Part shown: one piece after another, positions 48,098-58,415 of the stretch
How the letters are laid out: every line of letters starts with the position of its first letter
How positions within the stretch are numbered: the first letter of the stretch is position 1
Source: Darksidea phi
Lineage: Eukaryota > Ascomycota > Dothideomycetes > Pleosporales > Lentitheciaceae
DNA length: 64,000 nt
Direction: 5' to 3'
Assembly (NCBI GenBank): GCA_030770425.1
Contig: JASJFT010000076.1
Span: 1 to 64,000, forward strand
Made by a program: the position numbers and the translations under genes
Notes under the pieces: model-generated
The model's database searches: none
What the model was told of the DNA's origin: nothing
The model's input: the letters and a program-made list of their open reading frames with translations, nothing else

Positions 48098-51000
48098 ATG
48101 CCACGAGAAGTCCCCGACTGCATCCCAACGAAAACGGAAGAAGCTCTCGCCCGATCTGTATCGTTCAGTCCAGCAATCCATGGCTCAGCATGGCTCTCGA
48201 TGGAGTATATACCGGACGATTCTAGCCGGTTCCCACAATGCTTCGAACACCTTCTCGAAAACACACCGCGACGACGACACATGGACCTCTTACGGATCGC
48301 AGATAGATGGCATAGCATAATAAACACGTCGGCATCAATACTTGCTTTGGTGGAGCGACTCAAGAGAACGTCAATCAACTCAGAGAAGGACTCACTACAA
48401 CCCAGAGTTGAAAAAGCCATGAATGGCGTCCAAGGACTATTGTAAGAGTAGGGTGCAGACAAGACGGTACTACACGTTGGCCTCAAGATTCTGGTGGCTA
48501 GTCTGCTGCGGCAACTTGAGGCATTTGATATCGAGTTTGATATCCCAGGCCAGCCAAAGCTCATGGTAGTCTATGAGCGGAAGATGGCGAAATTCACCCC
48601 AATGATAGTCTATGCGCCTGTGCAGTCTACCATTCTACATTCAATTGAAGCATTAGCCGGCATGATCGACTTTAGCAAAGTACGACATCATTGTACCGAG
48701 GCTTCAGGTATAATAGGTTCCCCATCGGCCACCGCTGCATATCTGATCCGTGCTAACGAATGAGACGAGCGAGCAGAGACCTACCTGGCGCAAGTCCTTG
48801 ACCTATATGGAAAGAACGGCGAAGTCCCCAGCGCATTCCGAACCTCAATCTTCGATGTTTCGTGAGCTTTCTCTAATAGTCTTTCTCGGATGAATGTCGC
48901 AACACGCATGGACCGTGACGGCATTTTTCATACTGTCTTGTTCTTCGAGCGCACGGTTGTGGAGCAGAAGGGTATGGTTGGATTTGCACCTAATTTGCAC
49001 CTAGACTACTACCCGACTCAGATGACACGGCTCGCACACTCATGACACTCAAGGCATCGGGCGCTACACTTGAACCTACTCCGTTAGTCGCAAGATTCAG
49101 AACAGCGACCACTTTCGGACCCACGAACTTGAGCGCAATCCATCCGTCGGCGCCAACTGTAACGTCCTGCTAGCTCTGCTCGAGCTTGACACAGTCGACG
49201 GCTATGTGGCGCTAATTACCAAGATTTTGACATTTTGCTTGGAGCTTGGAGCTCTGGTGGTGTGCCTGACAAATGGAACATCTCACCCCAATACATTTGC
49301 ATGCTGCTGACAGAGGCTTTCGTTAATCTCCTGAAGCGATACGACAAGGATCAAATCCAGGATCCGCGTTCCTCGATTGCGCCGAAACAGATCCCTGTTG
49401 CGCTCTGCCAGATCCTACTTCGAACTTTTGGAGCTCAACAGACCCCCGGGTCATGGTCGACCTCCTTGGAAGAAACGGCACACAGCATTGCCATGATCAC
49501 ACATTGTCAGCATCTCCCCTTAAACCAATGCCTAATCTCTCAATTTGACAAAGCTTTTGCATCCGCCCAGGCATTCATTAATACGCCATATCCCAACGAC
49601 CAAGTGAATCACTACGTCTAGGTCGAGAAGCCCGCTCATGAATCCCACTTCCTCAAGCTAGCCTACTGTAGTATGACAATGCATACTAAGGACGCCCGAC
49701 CTAACCGGAATTGGAGCTCAGAAATTACATCGAGCTTCCGCACCCTAGATTCATACATAGGAAGACGGGTATGCTCCTAGCCGCTCTACCCATCTTCCCA
49801 AGATCACAAATCGTATCCACCGACCTTATTCTTCTTAAAACGATGTATGTCGCGAAGAGCTTGAAAGAGGCGCGACACTCAGTTATGGAAGGAGGCTCGA
49901 TTAGCTTTACGAAAGATAAGTACTCGGATTACGTTCCGGTTATTTAGCTAGCATGCAACAGCATCGGAGAGAATACGCTGAAAGACTAGATTATAAGGGA
50001 TATGGTCTTATTAGTAATGTGCAACTATCAATTGGTTTGGATTTACATAGTAGGAGTCTCTTTTGTAAAGTTTGTACACAGTAGAGGTGCTATACCCACA
50101 CCTTATACACGATAATAGAGCTGTAGAGTTGTACCCAGTACTATTGATCGAGGGCGACGAGGTGATGTTTCGAACATCGAACATGGAGGCGACGAGCAAT
50201 GACATGTGAATGTTCAGCTATCGTATTAACGAGTATATAGAGTCAGCCATCGTTGAACTTCCTAATGAGGAGCTGGACTATTTGTGCGCACGCATTCGAT
50301 TCGAATGCGGGCTGGCGAAGGCCTCATCGCCGTCACATGAGGACTCGGGCAGTGGGTATACGGATGAGCCATCGACTAAGCAAAGGAAGCTTAGCACAGT
50401 GGTAGGTGGCATTAAGAGTATGCCAACTACTAGCGACAATGACTACCAGGAGGATTGCGAGAGTGCATGTAGGCCAAATTCACTCGAGCTTATCGTTGTG
50501 GTCCTACGGAAATATATATCCTACGTCTTGCGACATCCTTCGGTTCTTCAAGCACCATCCTAGAACCAGCACTCCCTTGCCATTAAGCTTCAAAATTACC
50601 TCATCGGCCAGATCAACCACAACAGAGCTAATCGAGCCTCCAGCTCTTCGAAGGCTGGTACCAAGTACCACGGCTACACATCAGCCGAGATAGCTCGATC
50701 CACATATTAGATGTAGATCAATACTACCGGTGCAGATGATACGAGTTGCGAGATCTCATGGCACTTCTTCGTCTGCCTCGTTAGCAAGGCTGGGGAGTCT
50801 TGCCTGGATGGCATGCTGGCTAGGTACTACGGCAAGAGCTTCGTCAGGCATCTGACAGTTTTATGCAGGCTGTGCAATGACTTAGGCTCAGCGACGAGGG
50901 ATGCAGAGGAGGACGACTTGAACAGTGTCGTCTTCGCTGAGTTCGCAACGGATGCTAATGGAGCCTCCGAGCTCCCGGGTATGGCCACAAGCGAGAAGGC

Positions 51001-51157
51001 ACAAGAGCATCCCATGGAAATTGCGGAATTCGAGAGGGCACAGATGAAGCTTTCTTTGGACATGCTGCAGAGGACCATAGATGATGGAGCAATGGTGAAG
51101 CGGAGCCGAGTATTCGTGAATGTGGCGGATAGCTTTGGGCAGGTCTACTTTGTGTAA
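48098..51157 (+). pseudogene. Bifunctional diterpene cyclase (CPS/KS-type) relic
   Basis: Fragments in order match fungal copalyl diphosphate/kaurene-type synthases. An N-terminal FSPAIHGSAWLSME and FPQCFEHLLEN come first (48,160-48,260). Then VGLKILVASLLRQLEAFDIE and GSPSATAAYLIRANE follow (48,475-48,760). The class II acid motif Asp-Ser-Asp-Asp is at 49,015-49,026. Then come DKWNISPQYICMLL and GSWSTSLEETAHSIAMI (49,270-49,500). The class I domain has NEYIES (50,228-50,245), KYISYVLRHP and the NSE-like CNDLGSATRDAEE (about 50,873-50,911). In-frame stops are at 48,443 (TAA), 48,449 (TAG), 48,761 and 48,863 (TGA) and 49,619 (TAG). At least four frameshifts and the family A insertion at 50,030 also break it. 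Without the insertion the length (about 2.87 kb) fits the usual about 950 aa. The product is unknown; the first Asp of the class I motif reads Asn. Confidence 0.88.
50030..50208 (-). mobile_element. Dispersed repeat family A, copy 3, inside the cyclase gene
   Basis: A 179-bp copy in reverse orientation lies within the class I domain of the cyclase relic. It is flanked by imperfect 14-bp direct repeats, AATGTGCAACTATC (50,016-50,029) and AATGTTCAGCTATC (50,209-50,222), 12 of 14 identical. With one repeat and the element removed, the flanking codons join in frame. The long target duplication, small size and B-box-like GTTCGAAAC point to a SINE-like retroposon rather than a solo LTR, but no A box or terminal A-run is clear. 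Confidence 0.7.
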
Positions 51158-51844
51158 GATATTGTGAGTTGTAATCAGCCGAAGACCAAATGAAGTCTGG
51201 GCCGATTTCTCGAGAGATGCGATATGGAGATGAGGGATAAGCGAACCCAAGGTAAAAGATTTTTAGTCTCATTCTAGATATATAATTGAAGGGTTTATAC
51301 TAGACCTCTGTTTTCATGCAGATTGAAGTTAATGTTCTTTTTTTCCATTAAGATCTTATAAATTCTAAGGATATATGTATTATGCATCGACAAGATGAGC
51401 TGACCGAGGTCACCGGAAAGACTATTGGTGTACTTCAGGGCCTTGTCCGTAAACGGGAGTAAGACATGACGATGTAGTAGCGCGCCCGTGGCGACGCCGC
51501 CTCCGGTTGCGTAGCTACGTTGGAAGTTATAGAACGGTCGAGGAACGCGGACGACTTTCGAAGTAGCGCTACGCGCGCTTTGTGGGGTCAAAAGATAAAG
51601 ATGAGTGATGTCGTAGGCGGAAGGGTAGCTGCGTAGGTACCTGGATAGATCGATGCGACTATAAAGGATGGAGGGCAGAGGTGGGAGATAGGACAGAGGG
51701 TGGAAATAGGATGGTGGAAATAGGACGGTGGAAATAAGACAGAGGGTCCAGGCTGAGCACGGACCAATGAAGAAGTTTCTATAGGATGTTAGCAGCCGGT
51801 TATATTTCAGCTGCTCTCAAGTCTGGTAGACTATCGTCGCTACC
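51158..51844. other. Intergenic with a 14-bp tandem repeat
   Basis: Three units of about 14 bp (GTGGAAATAGGAYG) run from 51,700 to about 51,741. Otherwise no gene; the minus ORF at 51,295-51,591 has no ATG. Confidence 0.5.
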
Positions 51845-52030
51845 GCTCAACATCATGGCACGCGACACGCCCGCTTTCTTGAGGCCCGTGACGACCCCTT
51901 GATTTCAACTCCTTTGTATCTCAAGGTACGCGGGACGAAATACCTTTGTGTACCGCCTCTTTCAATTATTCCGCGAGTTGGACGACGCGATGGCCGCTAC
52001 GCATTCGATATTACGTATCGGCAGGATTGT
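51845..52030 (+). repeat. Dispersed repeat family B, copy 2
   Basis: Same order of landmarks as 41,070-41,350: GCTCAACATCATGGCACG at the start, TCTCAAGGTACGCGGGACGA in the middle and ATTCCGCGAGTTGGACGACG near the end. About 90 bp shorter through an internal gap. Confidence 0.7.
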
Positions 52031-52386
52031 CTCTCGAAAACCCCTCAACACTAAAAATATATTGACGTTTAGAGGCATGTGAGCAGGCTGGCCATGTGGT
52101 CCGGCCCTATTCATGTGAAAGTGAAGGAGGCCTCAGGGCGAATGACAAGCGCCATACTACACATTATGTGTGTACGTAATCGCGTTCGCGCTAGCACCAC
52201 TTGTTTAAGGCTGCTGCTGTAAGAGTTCCAGACCTCTCCTCAGTTAATACAAAATGCATTCATGCCGCATATCGACTTTCTTCCAGGAAGACTCCCCGCG
52301 CCAAGCTGATAGCTTAGTCATCATCCGCCGTGCCATCCGATTCCGTTACCGCACCCCTCCCCTGTCCACGCCGCGTCGCACCCGCC

Positions 52387-53733
52387 ATGGCACAGACCCC
52401 CGGAATGTTTGTCGGTCCCCAACCACCGGTCCCCATGCAGTCGCACGATCCCGCGGGCTCCAATAGCGGCCGGTCTTTCTCCAGCGCAACGTCAGAATGG
52501 CTCAGGGAGCTCTACTGTGGCACATGTTGGTTCTGCGAAGCACCCACACAATTGGATTGCGCCCATGTCATTCCCGTGAGGGATAATATCAACTTCACCG
52601 CGCTCTTCAACCTGGGTCTTGTCAGCATCAGCCGCCTTGGTGATTTCGACAACGCGCTCCCCCTGTGCACCAACTGCCATCTCAACTTTGACCACCAGTA
52701 TCGGCCGCGGCTAATCATTTACCCTTACCATCTGGCCTTCTTTTTTGAGAGAGAGCAACAGTGGCAACGCGACTTCCCTTTCACTAAGCAGCCGCGTCCT
52801 ATACCCACTGTAACTGAATATCAGGCGCATTGCGAACGACAGCACGACACCAGCCAGGGCATCATGCAAGCGGTCGGTGGACTGTATATGGCCTTTATGG
52901 ATATAAACTTTCTGCCACCGACCACGCTTCCCTACCGTGTTCGCGTGCGGCAGTGGCACGGCGACCCAATGGCCATGATCTATCGTGCTATTCAGGCTGC
53001 CGTGCGCATCGCATCCCCGGTGTCTCTACCTGAAAGCATCCGCGACTCGCTCCTGCGCCTTCATGCTCTCTACGAGCAAGGTAACCAGCTGCTAAAACAG
53101 GAGTGGCGCATAGAGGCCGCAACCGTCTCACACCCTCCTGGACCTGTCGACCTTGGTCTATCAATCTCCAACCCTTCTTTCCACAACCCCGGCCTTGGCC
53201 CTCACCCTCGAGGTCCAGGGCCATTGACCTCATTTCAAGCGCCTCCCCCTTTCAACCCAGCTGCCACGCTTGTCTGGCCTAACATACAAGCCCCACCCAC
53301 CCTGTTCGCCGCCCTACCTTCCCTATCTTCGACCACCTCACCGACCACCAACAACAAGAGGAAGCGCAGTGACCCTTCCGATCACAGCACCGAGTACACA
53401 GCGCAACGCGGCTTAATACGGGCGCCGCTTACAAAGGAGGCGCTTCAAACCTTTGAAGATACACAGGCAAGAGCGGACAGGTCGCAAGCAGTCTTGCGTG
53501 GTCTTAATCGCGATGGAGGGCACGAAGAGAGACCGCTAGAGGATGCACAGGACGTCGGGAAAAATACTTTTGTCTCGAAGAGTGCCTCGGATCCTGAAGT
53601 GATGCCATTTACAAGCGGCAGCAGACAGATGTGGCGCTGGTGCGGCCCTAGCGGGACTAGCATCGATAACATCGAGCGCTGGAAGAGGTATCGGATGATA
53701 TACGGGAATCGGAGATGCATTACTTGGTGTTAG
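52387..53733 (+). CDS. HNH-nuclease-domain protein
   Basis: Single-exon ORF of 448 aa. I take the ATG at 52,387 (context GCCATGGCA); the frame is open upstream but only with non-ATG codons. The HNH core is in the first quarter: CGTCWFCEAP (Cys47, Cys50), LDCAHVIPVRDN (His60), then DFDNALPLCTNCHLNFDH (Cys94, Cys97, His98). This gives a zinc-anchored bba-metal layout. The rest is a helical region (about 110-240), a Pro-rich linker and a basic NNKRKRSDPSD run that could be a nuclear signal. HNH proteins of this form are common in ascomycetes, and their targets are mostly unknown. The adjacent cyclase relic and family B repeat give no functional hint. It appears intact. Confidence 0.85.
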   Translation: MAQTPGMFVGPQPPVPMQSHDPAGSNSGRSFSSATSEWLRELYCGTCWFCEAPTQLDCAHVIPVRDNINFTALFNLGLVSISRLGDFDNALPLCTNCHLNFDHQYRPRLIIYPYHLAFFFEREQQWQRDFPFTKQPRPIPTVTEYQAHCERQHDTSQGIMQAVGGLYMAFMDINFLPPTTLPYRVRVRQWHGDPMAMIYRAIQAAVRIASPVSLPESIRDSLLRLHALYEQGNQLLKQEWRIEAATVSHPPGPVDLGLSISNPSFHNPGLGPHPRGPGPLTSFQAPPPFNPAATLVWPNIQAPPTLFAALPSLSSTTSPTTNNKRKRSDPSDHSTEYTAQRGLIRAPLTKEALQTFEDTQARADRSQAVLRGLNRDGGHEERPLEDAQDVGKNTFVSKSASDPEVMPFTSGSRQMWRWCGPSGTSIDNIERWKRYRMIYGNRRCITWC

Positions 53734-54164
53734 GGCTACTGGGGCTTGATGGCGCAGTTTTACTTCTTTACCCCTGCTTAGGATAGCTTTGTTCATTCTG
53801 TCTGTGCGCCTCGTGAAGTTGACATTGTGATGAATGTATCGTCGTCTACAGTTGATGGCGACTATCAAGCACGACAAGAGCCGAGCTTATAGGGCGAAGG
53901 AGTTGGCATCTATTCTATTGCCCGGCAACTAATTGCTATCACTGCGTGTGAAATGTAGAGCTAGAGTGATGAATTTTGCGCGAACCTGTTTACGTTCAAC
54001 TTCTAACCATTCCTTAACGTTAAGCAAAGAGGAATTCATGCATTTGACCAGTCGCATCAAGAACATGTCGATCAAGAAGGTAAACAGGGGAATAGGCGAA
54101 ATACAGACGCCAGAAATGTCCTGGGTTAATACGATACGATGCACTAAACCTCCCTCTTGCTCCT
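53734..54164. other. Intergenic between convergent genes
   Basis: 430 bp between the 3' ends of the HNH gene and the AIM9-like gene. Short ORFs only. Confidence 0.5.
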
Positions 54165-55955
54165 CTACGCGTCAAGCTCCAAAACCCACCTCGTCTTCCT
54201 ATCAAACTCATCCCTCTCCTCGCCTTCCAACCCCGCCAAGCGCCCTTCCCGCAACTCCTTGATCAGTCCAACCGCCTCCGCAAACGTCTCATTCGACGTA
54301 TATCCCTCATCCGTCAAAGTCCCACTCAACTGCTTCCAAAACTCCTGGCTCTGATTGAAAGTCTTGACCTCTTCATCATGCGTCTGTAGCTCTTCCGCGG
54401 AGAATCGATATGGGCATGGCTGGTCGGTATAAAAGTGCGCCCACTCTCTAGCTAGAATGTCAGCGCTGTTTAAGCATCGAGTGGATGTTCCGGACGAGCA
54501 TCTCATACCTTTCCACACTAATCAAACATTGCTGTAATGGGTAGAGACAATTGTCCCAAGTAGCTCCGGCGAAAGCATCGAGCTGCTTAAGCGTTTTGCC
54601 GCAGTCCGTGTTTCATAGGCATGGATTAGGATGGACTGGGAGACTTGATATCGCAACCGATCCTTAGTCCCCTCGTCCAGCTCTTTAAACCCGTCTGGCA
54701 ACTTCATCATCATCTCGACTCCATAATCTAAAAGCGGCGGCGGGTTGGCACCGATGAATACCGGTGTAGTCCACGCGCCCTGCCAGTCGATAATTGATGA
54801 AATCCGCCCTCGATCGTCGATGTAGATATTTCCGGCGTGAAAGTCTGGATGCCATATTCGAGGCGAGACGAGTTCAGGGTCGTTGGGGATGATATGGGGG
54901 ATTGTAGATAGGTATTTGTGTAAAGCAGCGATATGGGCTTCCGGTGAATGTTGCTCTGGACTCGTATATTGCAATGCATTCTCGGTCGCTTTCCGGGGAT
55001 CTGCGAAGGTTTCAATCCAGGCTATCTCGCGCTTAGCAACCGACTCGAGATACTCTCTTGAAGAATTCCCTAGGGGCATTGTAAGCTGGATGGAAGATTT
55101 CATGGGTCTGAGAGGCTTACAGGGGCCTTGATACTGATGCAAATTACTGCGTTCCTTTTCCCAGAACTCTTTTCGAACGGTGGGGCCGATGCAGAAACGA
55201 GATTGAATTTGATGACGAATGTCTCCAAGACCAGTTTCGCAAATATCAGCAGGCTCACATCCTGAAATACCGCTGTCATTGAAATACAATGAGCCTATCC
55301 TGTTGATGCGTGTTGGCCATGCTAGCTACAAACTTTAAGGGACAACGTGCCTGTTGAAAGATATCGAAAGCAATTTTCTTTCCATGTCCACGATTTCGTA
55401 GATGATATCACATTTGGTTCGTAATTGTAGATCCACCCATACTTTGTAGAGGGGCGAACCTTTTGCTTCTTCCATGATAATGTATTCTGCCTTGACGGGG
55501 TTTTGGTCGGTAGCAGACCAAGCAAGAACTTTTGGCACAGGTAAACTCAAGATCGTCCTAGCAAACTCCATAGTAGCCACCTCCGATGATGTTGTAAGTA
55601 GTGGCGGACCAGCGTTAGGATGTGGGATCTTAGCTATCAATCTCTGGCCATTTTCCAATGTAAGGCGGTAGGCCTTATTGTAGTTACCCTCTCCGATTTT
55701 CTCTAAAGATACGCATTGGCTCGCTCCCACAGCCTGATAGGCTGCTTTCTGCAGACTATGGACGTCGAAATATCGGTATCGAGCTTCCAGATGCTCGCGT
55801 TCGTTCCAGAGCCATCGCCCGCTCGTGTAGCGAAAAAAAGGATCCATATCAGTCGGAGGCTGAAACGACATCTGATGGTTATGCCTCCGGGGGCGAAGGA
55901 AGCGAGTGGAGTTCGATTTTGCAATTTCAGTGAAGAAGGTTCGGATAAACGCCAT
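54165..55955 (-). pseudogene. AIM9-like APH-family phosphotransferase, frameshifted
   Basis: Three exons can be laid out. Exon 1 is 55,955-55,351: a basic, possibly mitochondrial N-terminus, then MDPFFRYTSGRWLWNEREHL and VATMEFARTILSLPVPKVLA. Next comes a 51-bp segment (55,350-55,300) that fits a GC-AG intron, restoring SFNR joined to IGSLYFNDSG. Exon 2 is 55,299-54,509 with the catalytic HPDFHAGNIYID and IIDWQGAW. Then a 61-bp intron (54,508-54,448; donor GTATGAG, GCTGAC, acceptor CTAG) restores VER joined to EWAHFY. Exon 3 is 54,447-54,165. Near 54,600-54,620 the frame breaks: the upstream frame reads ETRTAAK, while the family pattern (KTLKQLDAFAGATWDNC) is in another frame. It is therefore a pseudogene unless the frameshift is a sequence error. 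The family includes yeast Aim9; substrate unknown. Confidence 0.8.
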
Positions 55956-55961
55956 TAAGTA

Positions 55962-56294
55962 TCAGAAAGTGGTCGGGAAGTAAGGAACACCGCAAAGCGG
56001 TTTGTAGATGGGTAGGCTTAGAGCAGCACAGATATACCTTCGATATAGCTCTCTTAACGCCCCCTTCGTCAACCAAAGCTTCAATAGGTTATCCGAAAAT
56101 GCCGGTGGTGGTTGAGATCCACTAAGATGGCTAAGCCTCCGCTTCTTGACGGTCTGTTCGGGTGGCTCCGAGCGTTGACGTTTGTGCGGAGTGATTATCG
56201 ATCCTATGGACGTCGAATCGTGCATCCTGTTCTTAGCGGCGGCAGATGAGTCAGCTGTCTGCTTTGGTGCCACCCTCCCGCTCGCTGCCAACAC
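55962..56294 (-). pseudogene. Fragment of a recurrent fungal hypothetical protein
   Basis: Open frame of 110 codons whose core (HKRQRSEPPEQTVKKRRLSH, then FSDNLLKLWLTKGALRELYRR) resembles a short motif that recurs in many ascomycete hypothetical proteins: a basic stretch, then a Phe-x-Asp-x-Leu helix ending in ALRE. It ends 7 bp before the AIM9-like gene starts on the same strand. It is probably a truncated remnant; function unknown. Confidence 0.4.
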
Positions 56295-56725
56295 GATGCC
56301 GCAGAGGCTTATACGTATGGTCGGGTATGTCTGACGACAGTGCCATCGATTTCCGCATCATTTGTTACCCATATCACCTCTGCAACTTCACATCGCCCTC
56401 CACCCCGCACAACAAGATTGAGCTCGATGGAGCTTTCCAGCGCGCGCAGCACCATCGAAATATTTAAAGATGCAGGTAAGACATTCGACTTGTAGTGAAT
56501 ACTTGGTACCTGGCTGACAAACTTATGCAAATACTACCCTAGTTTCTAGTCTCGCAACGGAAGCCGTTCCACTCAAATTTGACACACTTCCACGCACAGA
56601 TCAAGCAAGCCATGGCTATCATAGTAAAACGTCGATAGAGCTGTCATCCGAGGCATATGATTTGATGGACGGGAACATGTAGTGCCACCAAATGGATGGA
56701 ATGTGATAGCCAGCGTCGGACTCCG
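56295..56725. other. Intergenic, no supported gene
   Basis: Short ORFs only, between two minus-strand remnants. Confidence 0.5.
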
Positions 56726-57490
56726 CTATGTTTGCAACCTAGAGGTCATGTGCTTAGAACAATAATCATTACTTATGAAATTGACAACGTACTGCCTGGA
56801 CAGCACGAAATCCACCAGTTTTTGTGCATCATCCTCTTCGCCACAGATTGCAGAGGAAGGGCCGTACCGTTCGAAGAAACGGCGCTCGAAAAACTCTGGG
56901 AAAAACCCGGCATACTCCCAGTCAATGATGGCCGTAATCTTGAGTGAATCTGGGTCGACAATGACGTTATGCTGGGAGAGGTCGTTGTGGCAAAAGACAA
57001 ATTCCTCAGTCTCAGACCTTTGGAGTTTCCAATCATCTCGAAATGTTATTCGAGACGCTCGATAAGGGAGAACAAGATGGCCGGACGGCCCGCCTATTCT
57101 CGAAGATTTTAGACCACGTAAGGTCTGAAGATAGCCTTCCAGCTCTTACACCACGATGGCCCTCTGACTTTCGTCGAGTGATTCCATTCCAACGCCGCGA
57201 ACATATTCCATTACGAGATACACCGCTCCGTCATCTTCGAAGGCGCAGTGAAGGTGTGGAACCGGAATATCCGAATTCTCTCGAATGAATCTTAGACATG
57301 CGGCTTCGTTGAGGAGTCGTTCTTTGCTTTGCCTTGGGACATGGATTGTGCCTTTAAATTGGCTCAGCTGCCATTCGTGAGGACGTAGCGACCGCTTGAT
57401 AAACGTCGTATCTACATGGTAGTATTTCCTCTCCGCAGTAATACCTATGCAGTTCTCCTCTCTCGCGAGCATGTCGTTCGTGACGACCAT
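56726..57490 (-). pseudogene. APH-family phosphotransferase with one in-frame stop
   Basis: From an ATG at 57,490 one frame runs 254 codons to a TAG at 56,726-56,728, broken only by a TAA at 57,146-57,148. The first part has ERLLNEAACLRFIRENSDIP and VYLVMEYVRGVGMESLDESQ. After the stop the frame continues at once with ELEGYLQTLRGLKSSRIGGP. The catalytic loop FVFCHNDLSQHNVIVDP follows, then the metal site IIDWEYAGFFPEFFE. All catalytic residues are kept. CAA to TAA is a RIP-type change (GTGCAAGAG to GTGTAAGAG), so the loss looks recent. It shares the DxxxL...GFFP spacing with the intact gene at 22,892-23,722. Readthrough or sequence error would make it functional. Confidence 0.85.
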
Positions 57491-57548
57491 AGTGACGGTT
57501 AATGGGTTGAAAATACCACGTTGCAGCGTTGAGGTAAGAGCCGAAAAG

Positions 57549-57621
57549 CTTAACTATATGCGGCAAGCCGCGCTTAACCATATGCGGCAAGCCGCGCTTA
57601 AGTATATGTGGCAAAGCCGGG
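57549..57621. repeat. 24-bp tandem repeat, three units
   Basis: Units at 57,549, 57,573 and 57,597 follow CTTAACYATATGCGGCAAGC with a CGCG end; the third is diverged. Each has the hairpin-forming GCGGCAAGCCGC. The period equals 8 codons. It lies 60 bp upstream of the broken phosphotransferase start. Confidence 0.8.
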
Positions 57622-57719
57622 GTAGGCAACAACAATTGCGCCAGATAACTTCTGATAAATGCCAGTTTTCACCCCTCTTTAGGCCTTTAACTGCGATTTT
57701 GTCTACCTATCTTCCCATA

Positions 57720-57812
57720 ATGCCATCCGAAATTGTTACGCGCAAGAGCTGTGGAAAGAGTGTCTCAAGCACCCAAACGGAATGTCCGAATTGCGGCCAA
57801 CCTCCACATTAA
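57720..57812 (+). CDS. Possible 30-aa zinc-ribbon peptide
   Basis: A short ORF from an ATG at 57,720 encodes a peptide with CGKSVSSTQTECPNCGQPPH. Its Cys spacing (Cys, nine or more residues, Cys-x2-Cys) resembles half of a zinc ribbon. The frame is open far upstream without another good ATG, so it could be the tail of a lost gene. Weak. Confidence 0.25.
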   Translation: MPSEIVTRKSCGKSVSSTQTECPNCGQPPH

Positions 57813-58415
57813 GGTACCCAGGCTAGGTCATTAGAATGAGCTGTACTGACTACGTTCCTTGGTCCTAGGCCCCGGCTACTATTTCATTGACCGGCGAACG
57901 ACCTCCGAAACCATGTCGAACGTATTCGGTGACTTGTGTGAGCAGGCTATGCGGCCGTTCGAACCGCTCATAGCAGAGTTGACGCCCACTGCGATGCCAG
58001 CAGCAGCATCTAGAGGAGTACAAAACTGAAATAATGGCGTTTTTGGCGTTCTTTTATTTATATTCGCCGGAATCACCTTTGGATTGGTCGTTTAGGGGTG
58101 GGGGCTAGGTGTTCCGTCGGGTGCTTGCACGAGGAAGGAGACAAACTCGGAAGCGGTGAAGAAATCAACACTCACATCTGAATACTTCTCAGCCCTCCGA
58201 GCGTATTGAATCACACTGCCACATTCATTACCATGTACAAGGCACCACACCGTGACATGGCCACAATCCTACCTTACTTCCTTAACCATCAATGAGTCTG
58301 AACTGAACTGGGGGCTATAGCTTTTATGCGCTTCGCAACTTCCCGTGCTCCAGTAACGCACCCTTCCGTCGACCTCTTATTGAGACCTGAAGTGTATTGG
58401 ACGTGGTTCCTCCGA
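57813..58415. other. Intergenic, no supported gene
   Basis: Nothing beyond short ORFs. Confidence 0.5.

Noticed and set aside
47849..50208. Inverted family A copies as terminal inverted repeats of one DNA transposon carrying the cyclase
   Set aside because: The right copy lies inside the cyclase reading frame with its own target duplication, and the gene continues to 51,157 beyond it.
51295..51591. 98-codon minus ORF
   Set aside because: Starts at TTG without an ATG and shows no domain.
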